Position numbers and translations under genes: made by a program. This document shows, piece after piece, positions 1 through 6,408 of a DNA stretch of 10,962 bases. A model generated the notes under the pieces. The model had not been told where the DNA came from and did no database searches. It saw nothing but the letters and a program-made list of their open reading frames with translations. Within the stretch, counting starts at the first letter, position 1; each line of letters starts with the position of its first letter. The DNA comes from an uncultured Lachnospiraceae bacterium (GTDB lineage Bacteria; Bacillota; Clostridia; Lachnospirales; Lachnospiraceae): assembly GCA_946549155.1 (NCBI GenBank), contig CAMNQN010000107.1, forward strand, positions 1 to 10,962, given 5' to 3'.

Positions 1-98
1 TTGAGGGCTGCCAGCTCTCCCGGAATTTTCGTCCGTCTCCATCTAAGATTTTCTACGGTATCCTCCGAATTATTTTCCAGATGCTTGTGGCCCTGCAC
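1..98 (-). CDS. Possible partial hypothetical protein (N-terminus only)
   Basis: A minus-strand frame is open from position 236 to the left edge of the window. The only reasonable start in it is GTG at 98-96, preceded by an AGGAAGAGG sequence (112-104) five bases away. It would encode about 32 residues before running off the window, hydrophilic and charged, with LRWRRTKIPGELAAL at the end. I do not recognise the family. The composition is protein-like, but the piece is short and the forward frame over the same bases is also open, so this could be chance. The usual lepA neighbours in Clostridia (rpsT, gpr, spoIIP) do not match it. Confidence 0.22.
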   Translation of the reverse strand, partial: MQGHKHLENNSEDTVENLRWRRTKIPGELAAL

Positions 99-470
99 GC
101 CCGCCTCTTCCTGCTGTTTCCTGGCTGAATTTACAGAATCACGCGAAAGGTGGCATATTAAGCGGTAAATATCTGAAATAGATCGTGTAGTGACAAATGC
201 CGGATGGAACGCAGATCCGTTAATACAGTATGGACATTACGAAACCACAGGGACACAAAGATATATTGTAACGATGATATCGGAACAGACGTACCGTTCT
301 GCCGGAATTTGTACGCAAGTCGGACATTTTCTGCTTGGGAGGTCACATTTGGCGCGATTTTGTAAAGCTTACCAGGAACAGCAGGAAGGGTCGGCTCCGC
401 GCTTTCCCTTCCTGCGTCCTGCTAATTAACAAAACACGAAATACGCCCCCCGAAGTTTATTCCGGACATA
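99..470. other. Upstream region without an identifiable gene
   Basis: About 370 bases with only short overlapping frames on both strands (roughly 60-80 codons), none with a convincing ribosome binding site or recognisable motif. It contains one strong hairpin (373-421) and ends at the lepA promoter. I saw no tRNA or riboswitch pattern. Confidence 0.5.
373..421. other. Strong hairpin upstream of lepA promoter
   Basis: GCAGGAAGGG (381-390) pairs exactly with CCCTTCCTGC (406-415) around a 15-base loop. CAGGA (373-377) pairs with TCCTG (417-421) outside a small internal loop. No T-tract follows on either strand, so it is not a standard intrinsic terminator. It may be a degenerate or Rho-type end of an upstream transcript, or a remnant repeat. 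It lies about 50 bases upstream of the lepA -35 box. Confidence 0.55.
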
Positions 471-471
471 C

Positions 472-501
472 TGGACAAATCGGAATTAAGTATGGTACAA
501 T
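472..501 (+). promoter_or_regulatory. SigA-type promoter of lepA-hemW
   Basis: TGGACA (472-477, 5 of 6 matches to TTGACA) is followed after 18 bases by TACAAT (496-501), which carries a TG extension (TGG-TACAAT). Transcription should begin near 507-509, giving a leader of about 45 bases. The ATG at 492 lies between and within the promoter boxes and therefore cannot be the lepA start. The short inverted repeat ATTCCG (459-464) / CGGAAT (481-486) straddles the -35 box and could be an operator, though six base pairs may be chance. Confidence 0.7.
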
Positions 502-539
502 TCCTAAAGATTGGTTCCCAGTACGGGGCGGACCGAAAC

Positions 540-545
540 AGGAGG
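540..545 (+). promoter_or_regulatory. Ribosome binding site fixing the lepA start
   Basis: A perfect AGGAGG lies nine bases before TTG at 555. It decides for the TTG start over the upstream in-frame ATG at 492, which overlaps the promoter. Confidence 0.85.
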
Positions 546-554
546 AATTGTGAG

Positions 555-2369
555 TTGGCAGAAATAGAACAGAGCAAAATCAGGAATTTTTGCATTATCG
601 CGCATATAGATCATGGAAAATCTACCCTGGCGGACCGGATTATTGAGATGACCGGGCTTCTGACCAGCCGGGAGATGCAGGCTCAGGTGCTGGACAATAT
701 GGAGCTGGAGCGGGAGCGGGGAATCACGATTAAGGCCCAGACCGTCCGCATTGTTTACCGGGCGAAGGATGGGGAGGAATATATTTTTAATCTGATCGAT
801 ACCCCGGGCCATGTGGATTTTAATTATGAGGTGTCCCGGAGTCTGGCGGCCTGTGACGGAGCGGTGCTGGTGGTGGATGCGGCCCAGGGCATTGAGGCTC
901 AGACCCTGGCGAATGTTTATCTGGCGCTGGATCATGACCTGGATGTGATGCCGGTGATTAATAAGATTGACCTGCCCAGCGCGGATCCGGGGCGGGTGAT
1001 CAATGAGATTGAGGATATTATTGGCCTGGAGGCCCAGGACGCTCCCCTGATCTCCGCTAAGACGGGGCTGAATGTGGACCAGGTGCTGGAACAGATTGTG
1101 GAGAAGATCCCGGCTCCCCAGGGGGATCCGAGGGCGCCGCTGAAAGCCTTGATTTTTGATTCTCTTTACGATGCGTATAAGGGTGTGATCGTGTTCTGCC
1201 GGATCAAGGAGGGCATAGTGCGGCGGGGCACCCGCATCCGCATGATGGCCACCGGCGCGGAGGCTGATGTGGTGGAGGTGGGATATTTCGGGCCGGGACA
1301 GTTTATTCCCTGTGAGGAGCTGTCTGCGGGCATGGTGGGATATCTGACTGCCAGCTTGAAAAATGTGAAGGACACCCGGGTGGGCGATACGGTGACGGAC
1401 GCAGACCGTCCCTGTAGCGAGGCCCTGCCGGGATATAAAAAGGTGAATCCTATGGTGTACTGTGGGATGTATCCGGCGGACAGCGCGAAGTATCCGGATT
1501 TGCGGGACGCATTGGAGAAGCTGCAGCTGAATGATGCCTCCCTGCAGTTCGAGGCGGAGACCTCCATTGCGCTGGGGTTTGGATTTCGCTGCGGTTTTTT
1601 GGGACTGCTGCATCTGGAAATTATTCAGGAGCGGCTGGAGCGGGAGTACAACCTGGATCTGGTGACCACGGCTCCCGGCGTTATCTATAAGGTGCACAAG
1701 ACCAACGGCGAAGTGATTGATCTGACCAATCCCTCCAATCTGCCGGATCCTTCTGAGATTGAGTACATGGAGGAGCCCATGGTCAGCGCGGAGATTATGG
1801 TGACGACGGAGTTTATCGGTTCCATCATGGAGCTGTGCCAGGAGCGGCGGGGGGTCTATATCAGCATTGAATATATGGAGGAAACCAGGGCCCTGCTGAA
1901 ATACGAACTGCCGCTGAATGAGATTATCTATGATTTCTTTGACGCGCTGAAATCCCGTTCCAGAGGATACGCGTCCTTTGATTATGAGCTGAAGGGCTAT
2001 GTGCAGTCCGAGCTGGTGAAGCTGGATATTCTGGTGAATCGCGAGGAGGTGGACGCCCTGTCCTTTATTGTGCATAAGGACACGGCCTATGAGCGGGGGC
2101 GCAGGATGTGCGAACGGCTGAAGGAGGAGATCCCGAGACAATTGTTTGAGATTCCGATTCAGGCGGCCGTGGGCGGAAAGATTATTGCCCGTGAGACGGT
2201 GAAGGCGATGCGCAAGGATGTGCTGGCGAAATGCTATGGCGGCGATATCACCCGAAAGAAAAAATTGCTGGAGAAGCAGAAGGAAGGAAAGAAGCGCATG
2301 AGGCAGGTGGGAAATGTGGAGATTCCGCAGAAGGCCTTTATGAGCGTTTTGAAGCTGGATGATAAATAG
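555..2369 (+). CDS. lepA: Elongation factor 4 (LepA), ribosomal back-translocase GTPase
   Basis: Translational GTPase that binds the ribosome and affects stalled or mis-translocated complexes and 30S assembly; it acts in the cytoplasm or at the membrane. With the TTG start it has 604 residues, the normal family length. Visible motifs: G1 AHIDHGKST (residues 16-24), the G2 region ERERGITIKAQ, G3 DTPGH (82-86), G4 NKID (136-139). The EF-G-like domains III and V follow, including GFRCGFLGLLHLEI, and the LepA-specific C-terminal domain ends in a lysine-rich KKKLLEKQKEGKKRMRQVG segment and IPQKAFMSVLKLD. The start is chosen from AGGAGG at 540-545 and from the promoter overlapping the upstream ATG. 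The TTG start may lower translation. Its stop overlaps the hemW start, so the two are probably co-transcribed and translationally coupled. Confidence 0.97.
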   Translation: MAEIEQSKIRNFCIIAHIDHGKSTLADRIIEMTGLLTSREMQAQVLDNMELERERGITIKAQTVRIVYRAKDGEEYIFNLIDTPGHVDFNYEVSRSLAACDGAVLVVDAAQGIEAQTLANVYLALDHDLDVMPVINKIDLPSADPGRVINEIEDIIGLEAQDAPLISAKTGLNVDQVLEQIVEKIPAPQGDPRAPLKALIFDSLYDAYKGVIVFCRIKEGIVRRGTRIRMMATGAEADVVEVGYFGPGQFIPCEELSAGMVGYLTASLKNVKDTRVGDTVTDADRPCSEALPGYKKVNPMVYCGMYPADSAKYPDLRDALEKLQLNDASLQFEAETSIALGFGFRCGFLGLLHLEIIQERLEREYNLDLVTTAPGVIYKVHKTNGEVIDLTNPSNLPDPSEIEYMEEPMVSAEIMVTTEFIGSIMELCQERRGVYISIEYMEETRALLKYELPLNEIIYDFFDALKSRSRGYASFDYELKGYVQSELVKLDILVNREEVDALSFIVHKDTAYERGRRMCERLKEEIPRQLFEIPIQAAVGGKIIARETVKAMRKDVLAKCYGGDITRKKKLLEKQKEGKKRMRQVGNVEIPQKAFMSVLKLDDK

Positions 2370-3594
2370 AGGGAAAAAGCAACTGGGGATATATGTACAT
2401 ATCCCCTTTTGTGTACGCAAATGTAATTATTGTGATTTTTTATCCGCACCGGCGGATGCTGCGGTGCGCCATGCCTATGTGGAACGGCTGAAGGAGGAAA
2501 TCTGCCGGTTTGAGGGGGCAGAGCAGTATGAGGCGGTCAGTGTATTTTTCGGCGGCGGGACGCCTTCCATTCTGAAGGGGGAGGAGATCGGGGAGATTCT
2601 GGAAGCGCTGGATGAAAAATTTGGTTTTAGGGCGTCCCGGGAAGAGGGATGCGGGAGCAGGAAAGAGAGCTGTTCTCTGGAAATTACCCTGGAGTGTAAT
2701 CCGGGGACGCTGACAGAGGAGAAGCTTCGTATTTACAGGGAGCAGGGGGTGAACCGTCTCAGCCTGGGGCTGCAGTCTGCGGATAATGAGGAGCTGAGGC
2801 TGCTGGGACGTATTCATACCTGGGAGGAATTTCAGAAGAACTATGAGCAGGCCAGGGCGGAGGGCTTTCATAATATTAATGTGGATCTGATGTCCGCGCT
2901 TCCGGGCCAGACGCTGGACTCCTGGCAGCGGACCCTGGATAAGGTGCTGGAGCTGGAGCCGGAGCATATTTCCGCCTACAGCCTGATCATCGAGGAAGGC
3001 ACGCCGTTCTATCAGATTTACGGGGAAGGGGCCGGGAAAGAGGCGCATGGAGGCCTGTCGGATGGGAGCAGGATGGGGCCGGAAAAATATGCTCCCCTTC
3101 CGGATGAGGACACGGAGCGGGAGATGTACTATGCTACGGAGCGTATGCTGAAGGAGGCGGGGCTGTACCGCTATGAGATTTCCAATTACGCCAGACCCGG
3201 CCGGGAAAGCATCCACAACTGCGGCTACTGGGTGCGGCGGGAGTACGCAGGCTTCGGCCTGGGAGCCTCCTCCCAGCTAAAGAAGCTGCGTTACAAAAAT
3301 ACAGATTGTCTGGAGGACTATTTAAAAGGAGACTTTTCCAAGAGGGAATTTCTGATTCTGACGAAGGACAACGAGATGGAAGAGACCATGTATCTGGGCC
3401 TCCGTATGATGCAGGGCATCGATTTGAAAGCGTTTGAGGCTGCATTCGGAGTTCCGCTGGAGATTGTATATAGGAAAGAACTGGAGCGCCTGAAGGGGCA
3501 GGGACTGATCCGCATGGAAAAAGGAAGGCTCAGTCTGACACCGTTGGGTATCGATGTAAGCAATCAGGTGCTGGCTGCGTTTCTATTAGATTGA
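2359..3594 (+). CDS. hemW: HemW, radical SAM heme chaperone (formerly annotated as HemN-like oxidase)
   Basis: Member of the HemN/HemW radical SAM family. HemW binds heme and delivers it to target proteins, and is not an active coproporphyrinogen III oxidase. The cluster motif is C18-x3-C22-x2-C25 followed by D-F27. Phe in place of the fourth HemN Cys, plus the HNxxYW motif (HNCGYW, residues 286-291), point to HemW. The SAM-binding FFGGGTPS is at 63-70; the C-terminal winged-helix-like HemN_C region follows residue 330. At 411 residues it is somewhat longer than the usual 375-390; the excess sits in two hydrophilic stretches (about 91-106, and 222-246, which is Gly-rich). ATG at 2359 overlaps the lepA stop by 11 bases and has no strong ribosome binding site, so translation is probably coupled to lepA. 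There is no other good start before the cluster motif. Confidence 0.94.
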   Translation: MINRGKKQLGIYVHIPFCVRKCNYCDFLSAPADAAVRHAYVERLKEEICRFEGAEQYEAVSVFFGGGTPSILKGEEIGEILEALDEKFGFRASREEGCGSRKESCSLEITLECNPGTLTEEKLRIYREQGVNRLSLGLQSADNEELRLLGRIHTWEEFQKNYEQARAEGFHNINVDLMSALPGQTLDSWQRTLDKVLELEPEHISAYSLIIEEGTPFYQIYGEGAGKEAHGGLSDGSRMGPEKYAPLPDEDTEREMYYATERMLKEAGLYRYEISNYARPGRESIHNCGYWVRREYAGFGLGASSQLKKLRYKNTDCLEDYLKGDFSKREFLILTKDNEMEETMYLGLRMMQGIDLKAFEAAFGVPLEIVYRKELERLKGQGLIRMEKGRLSLTPLGIDVSNQVLAAFLLD

Positions 3595-3599
3595 AAAGA

Positions 3600-4391
3600 C
3601 TATCCTGCTATCTGCCTTACCACGTAATCATGAATCATCCGATAGGTATCGTCGGAATAATGTACCCCGTCGGCGGACTCAAATTCCTGCACCCGAAGGT
3701 AGGTATTGCTGTCCAGATATTGATCCGGAAATTCCTCCCGCAGCCGGGTGTTAAAGCCGGCGATCTCCATGTTCGTGACATGGGCGGACTGTTCCGTCAC
3801 CGGATTGACAGACAGGTAGTAGAAGTCCCGGTTTGGATAGCTGTCCTTAAAGGTCCGGTAGAGCTCCAGATACTGGTCGATCCTGTCCAGGTCATTGACT
3901 CCCAGATTCAAAATTACAGGGGCGTCGGGGCAAGCGTCCATGGCCTCCTCCATCAGGGCAAGCCCGGTATCCGCAAACCAGGAATATCCTTCCCCCACTG
4001 CCCCGATATAACGGCAGGTATCCCCGGCGTCCGTTTCCGCATCTCCCATTCCCACAGTGCGGGAGTCCCCCACAAAGATAAACTGGTGCCGGGGAAGCTG
4101 CATTTGGGCGGCCTGGAGGGCTTCCAGTGCGGCGGCGGTCTGCTTATCCGCGGTGTTTCCTCTGCCCTGGCTGATGACTGCTGTGTTTTGGCCATCCTGA
4201 AGCGATCCCCCTGCATTTCCGGTGTCCTGTCCCGTATGCTCTGTTTCCACCACCACAAAGGGAGATTCAGAAGCTAACAGGCCGCTGTCATGGCTGTGCA
4301 TCAGATCCAGCAGCAGATAAATACTCAGCCCAAGCAGCAGTATGAGGCAAAAAACAGACAACACAAGTTCCCAAAAAGTTTTCCTATTCAT
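3600..4391 (-). CDS. Membrane-anchored SGNH/GDSL-family hydrolase
   Basis: Predicted 263-residue extracytoplasmic esterase or acyl-hydrolase; substrate unknown, possibly a cell-wall or surface-glycan acyl group. Residues 8-30 form one hydrophobic helix after MNRK, with no clear signal peptidase site, so it is probably an uncleaved anchor. Residues about 31-100 are a polar, low-complexity linker. The SGNH blocks are all present: GDS with Ser110 (block I), Gly133/Gly135 in AVGEG (block II), GVND with Asn166 (block III) and DGVH with Asp241 and His244 (block V). The catalytic Ser/Asp/His set is therefore intact. The start ATG at 4391 has AAAGGA about eight bases upstream. It lies on the strand opposite all the operon genes, converging on hemW with a five-base gap and diverging from hrcA, each with its own promoter. 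It has no evident link to heat shock. Confidence 0.88.
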   Translation of the reverse strand: MNRKTFWELVLSVFCLILLLGLSIYLLLDLMHSHDSGLLASESPFVVVETEHTGQDTGNAGGSLQDGQNTAVISQGRGNTADKQTAAALEALQAAQMQLPRHQFIFVGDSRTVGMGDAETDAGDTCRYIGAVGEGYSWFADTGLALMEEAMDACPDAPVILNLGVNDLDRIDQYLELYRTFKDSYPNRDFYYLSVNPVTEQSAHVTNMEIAGFNTRLREEFPDQYLDSNTYLRVQEFESADGVHYSDDTYRMIHDYVVRQIAG

Positions 4392-4426
4392 AGCGGTATC
4401 CTTTACGAATGATAATTTTGAATTTC

Positions 4427-4455
4427 ATTTTACCATGAACCGGATAAAATGAAAA
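4427..4455 (-). promoter_or_regulatory. Promoter of the SGNH hydrolase gene
   Basis: On the minus strand, TTTTCA (4455-4450) is followed after 17 bases by TAAAAT (4432-4427) with a TG extension (TGG-TAAAAT). This places the start of transcription about 30 bases before the ATG. The -35 box is weak (4 of 6) and the extended -10 is good. CIRCE lies about 75 bases farther upstream, so control by HrcA is unlikely. Confidence 0.55.
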
Positions 4456-4488
4456 TAAAAAGCGATAGAAAAAAATTTGAAAAGGGTA

Positions 4489-4517
4489 TTGACAAAAGAA
4501 AACTGCTGTCATATTAT
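4489..4517 (+). promoter_or_regulatory. SigA promoter of the hrcA-grpE-dnaK-dnaJ operon
   Basis: A perfect TTGACA (4489-4494), a 17-base spacer and TATTAT (4512-4517) form a near-consensus vegetative promoter. The predicted transcription start is near 4523-4525, just before CIRCE. This matches the known clostridial and bacillar arrangement in which HrcA blocks a strong constitutive promoter. Confidence 0.9.
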
Positions 4518-4530
4518 AGTGCTATGGATG

Positions 4531-4557
4531 TTAGCACTCTAAACGAATGAGTGCTAA
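4531..4557 (+). promoter_or_regulatory. CIRCE operator (HrcA binding site)
   Basis: TTAGCACTC (4531-4539), nine spacer bases and GAGTGCTAA (4549-4557) match the CIRCE consensus without a mismatch. It begins about 13 bases after the -10 box, so it covers the transcription start and first transcribed bases. Bound HrcA would block RNA polymerase; on heat stress HrcA loses activity (in known systems it depends on GroEL) and the operon is released. CIRCE in the transcript can also form a hairpin. Confidence 0.98.
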
Positions 4558-4586
4558 CAACATAGAAACGGAAGAAGGGATTTCAG

Positions 4587-5615
4587 ATGCAGATGGATGA
4601 ACGAAAATGGACGATCCTGCAGGCCATCATCAAGACATACCTGGAGACAGGCGAGCCGGTGGGTTCCAGAACGATTTCCAAGTATCCTGGTTTGAATTTG
4701 AGTTCCGCCACTATCCGTAATGAAATGTCAGATCTGGAAGAGATGGGTTATATCTTACAGCCCCACACTTCCGCGGGACGTATTCCTTCTGACGGAGGGT
4801 ACCGCTTATATGTGGACCGGATGATGGAGGAGAAGGACCGGGAAGTCACGGAGATGAAGGAACTGATGATACAGCGGCAGGATAAGATGGAGCTTCTGCT
4901 GAAGCAGGTAGTCAAAGTGCTGGCAGCGAATACGAACTATGCCACCATGATATCCGGTCCCCAGTACCATCGGACGAAGCTGAAGTTCATACAGCTTTCC
5001 ATCGTCAATGAAGAGCAGATCCTGGCGGTGATCGTGGCTGAGGGAAATGTGGTTAAGAACAAAATGATCAACATGGAGCACGGCCTGGATTACGAAACGG
5101 TACTGAGACTGAACATTCTGCTGAACAGCAGACTGAACGGCCTGACCATTGAAGAGATTAATCTGGCGACGATCTCCGCGCTCAAGGAGGAGGCCGGTAT
5201 TCACAGTGACCTGGTCAGCCGGGTTCTGGACGCGGTGGCAGAGTCCATCAGCCAGAAGGAGGACATGGAGATTTACACCAGCGGGGCTACGAACTTTTTC
5301 AAGTATCCTGAGCTGAGTGACAGTGAGAAGGCCAGCGAACTGATCAGCACCTTTGAGGAGAAGCATCCTCTGGCTCGTCTGATGAACGGGGAGGAGCCCG
5401 GAAGGGATGAGCATGGGATTCAGGTGTACATCGGTCAGGAGACTCCGGTTTCTGCCATGAAGGACTGCAGCGTTGTGACTGCTTCCTATGATTTGGGAGA
5501 GGGAATGTACGGACGGATTGGTATTGTGGGACCGAAGCGGATGGATTACGATAAGGTGGTAGGTATCCTGAAAAATCTGACGCAGCAGCTGGATGAGATT
5601 TTTAAAAGAGAGTAA
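4587..5615 (+). CDS. hrcA: Heat-inducible transcription repressor HrcA
   Basis: Negative regulator of class I heat-shock genes; the dimer binds CIRCE in front of its own gene and, in relatives, groESL. 342 residues, the usual length. The N-terminal winged helix-turn-helix covers about residues 5-77, with the recognition region LSSATIRNEMSDLEEMGYI (38-56) and the family signature HTSAGRIP (60-67) followed by the GYRLYVD segment. The middle holds the GAF-like and dimerisation domain, and the C-terminal YGRIGIVGPKRMDY segment is typical. ATG at 4587 follows AGAAGGGA with good spacing; a second ATG two codons later (4593) is less well placed. It is the first gene of the operon, about 30 bases after CIRCE, so it is autoregulated. 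Confidence 0.97.
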   Translation: MQMDERKWTILQAIIKTYLETGEPVGSRTISKYPGLNLSSATIRNEMSDLEEMGYILQPHTSAGRIPSDGGYRLYVDRMMEEKDREVTEMKELMIQRQDKMELLLKQVVKVLAANTNYATMISGPQYHRTKLKFIQLSIVNEEQILAVIVAEGNVVKNKMINMEHGLDYETVLRLNILLNSRLNGLTIEEINLATISALKEEAGIHSDLVSRVLDAVAESISQKEDMEIYTSGATNFFKYPELSDSEKASELISTFEEKHPLARLMNGEEPGRDEHGIQVYIGQETPVSAMKDCSVVTASYDLGEGMYGRIGIVGPKRMDYDKVVGILKNLTQQLDEIFKRE

Positions 5616-5632
5616 GCCAAAAAGCACACCAG

Positions 5633-5652
5633 CCCGGCGGCAGCCGCCAGGG
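5633..5652 (+). promoter_or_regulatory. GC-rich hairpin between hrcA and grpE
   Basis: CCCGGCGG (5633-5640) pairs with CCGCC-A-GGG (5644-5652) around a CAG loop, with one bulged A. No T-tract follows, so it is not a terminator. It may protect or mark the processed grpE-dnaK-dnaJ mRNA, as processing after hrcA is known for Bacillus subtilis. The function here is inferred. Confidence 0.5.
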
Positions 5653-5672
5653 ACGGGAGCATGATATAGAAG

Positions 5673-5680
5673 AAAGGTGG
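5673..5680 (+). promoter_or_regulatory. Ribosome binding site of grpE
   Basis: AAAGGTGG lies ten bases before GTG at 5691 and 19 before ATG at 5700, which favours the GTG. It directly abuts an out-of-frame ATG at 5681, which is too close to be used. Confidence 0.55.
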
Positions 5681-5690
5681 ATGCAGAAAA

Positions 5691-6341
5691 GTGGCAGAGA
5701 TGAAAGAGGAAAAAGCCATGGATGAAACCGTACAGGAAGATGTGGAAACGTCACAGCCGGAGGATACGGAGCCTGTAAAGGAGACGGAGACCGGAGAAAA
5801 CGCGGAAACGGAGGAAGCGGAAGCAGAGCAGGAACCTTCCGGGGAAGCGGAAACGGAGGAGACTTCCCAGAAAAAAGGATTTTTTGCGAAGCGAAAGGAC
5901 AAGAAGGATAAAAAGGACATTCAGATCGAGGAACTGACGGACCGGGTCCGCAGACAGATGGCGGAGTTTGATAATTTCCGCAAACGGACGGAAAAAGAAA
6001 AAGTTGCCATGTATGAAGTGGGAGCCCGCAGCGTCATTGAGAAGTTTCTCCCGGTGGTGGATAACTTTGAACGGGGGTTAGCCGGTGTGGAGGAGAACTG
6101 TGAGGATCCGTTCACGGAGGGGATGCAGAAGATTTACAAACAGCTTATGACCACGCTGGAGTCTTTGGAGGTCAGACCCATCGAGGCGGTGGGACAGGAG
6201 TTCAATCCGGATTTCCACAATGCGGTGATGCATGTGGAGGATGAAAATCTTGGGGAGAATGTGGTGGCTGAGGAGCTGCTGAAGGGCTACATGTACCGGG
6301 ATGTGGTGGTACGCCACAGTATGGTAAAGGTAGCGAACTAA
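5691..6341 (+). CDS. grpE: GrpE, nucleotide exchange factor for DnaK
   Basis: Cytoplasmic cochaperone dimer that releases ADP from DnaK; it can act as a thermosensor in related proteins. 216 residues. Residues 1-60 are a very acidic, Glu-rich disordered tail; 61-76 form an abrupt lysine-rich patch (KKGFFAKRKDKKDKKD). The long paired helix with QMAEFDNFRKRTEKEK (about 89-104) follows, and the beta-domain signature lies at about 171-214: FNPDFHNAVM, then VVAEELLKGYMYRDVVVRHSMVKV. The start is GTG at 5691; ATG at 5700 (removing three residues) is the alternative. It follows hrcA after 75 bases holding a hairpin and precedes dnaK by 67 AT-rich bases. Expressed from the HrcA/CIRCE promoter. Confidence 0.96.
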   Translation: MAEMKEEKAMDETVQEDVETSQPEDTEPVKETETGENAETEEAEAEQEPSGEAETEETSQKKGFFAKRKDKKDKKDIQIEELTDRVRRQMAEFDNFRKRTEKEKVAMYEVGARSVIEKFLPVVDNFERGLAGVEENCEDPFTEGMQKIYKQLMTTLESLEVRPIEAVGQEFNPDFHNAVMHVEDENLGENVVAEELLKGYMYRDVVVRHSMVKVAN

Positions 6342-6408
6342 TAAAAAGGTAATTTTATTAAAATATTTTGATTTCATATTGTACACAATTTAACAGGAGG
6401 AAACTATT

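Noticed and set aside
190..553. Two plus-strand frames of 79 and 72 codons before lepA
   Set aside because: No ribosome binding site or known motif; they cross the hairpin and the lepA promoter.
492..554. N-terminal extension of LepA from ATG 492
   Set aside because: The ATG lies within the promoter; AGGAGG and homologous N-termini support TTG 555.
504..2420. Open minus-strand frame of 638 codons opposite lepA
   Set aside because: It is the complement of a clear lepA with biased codon use; its protein has no recognisable domain and is His/Leu/Gln-rich as expected for a shadow.
3591..4277. Plus-strand frame of 228 codons over the hydrolase gene
   Set aside because: The minus-strand frame has all SGNH blocks, a membrane anchor and a ribosome binding site; the plus frame has none.
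5681..5725. 14-codon frame starting at ATG 5681 before grpE
   Set aside because: The ribosome binding site abuts the ATG with no spacing and the peptide has no feature of interest.
6342..6408. Possible second promoter directly before dnaK
   Set aside because: The gap is AT-rich, but no -35/-10 pair with acceptable spacing could be found.
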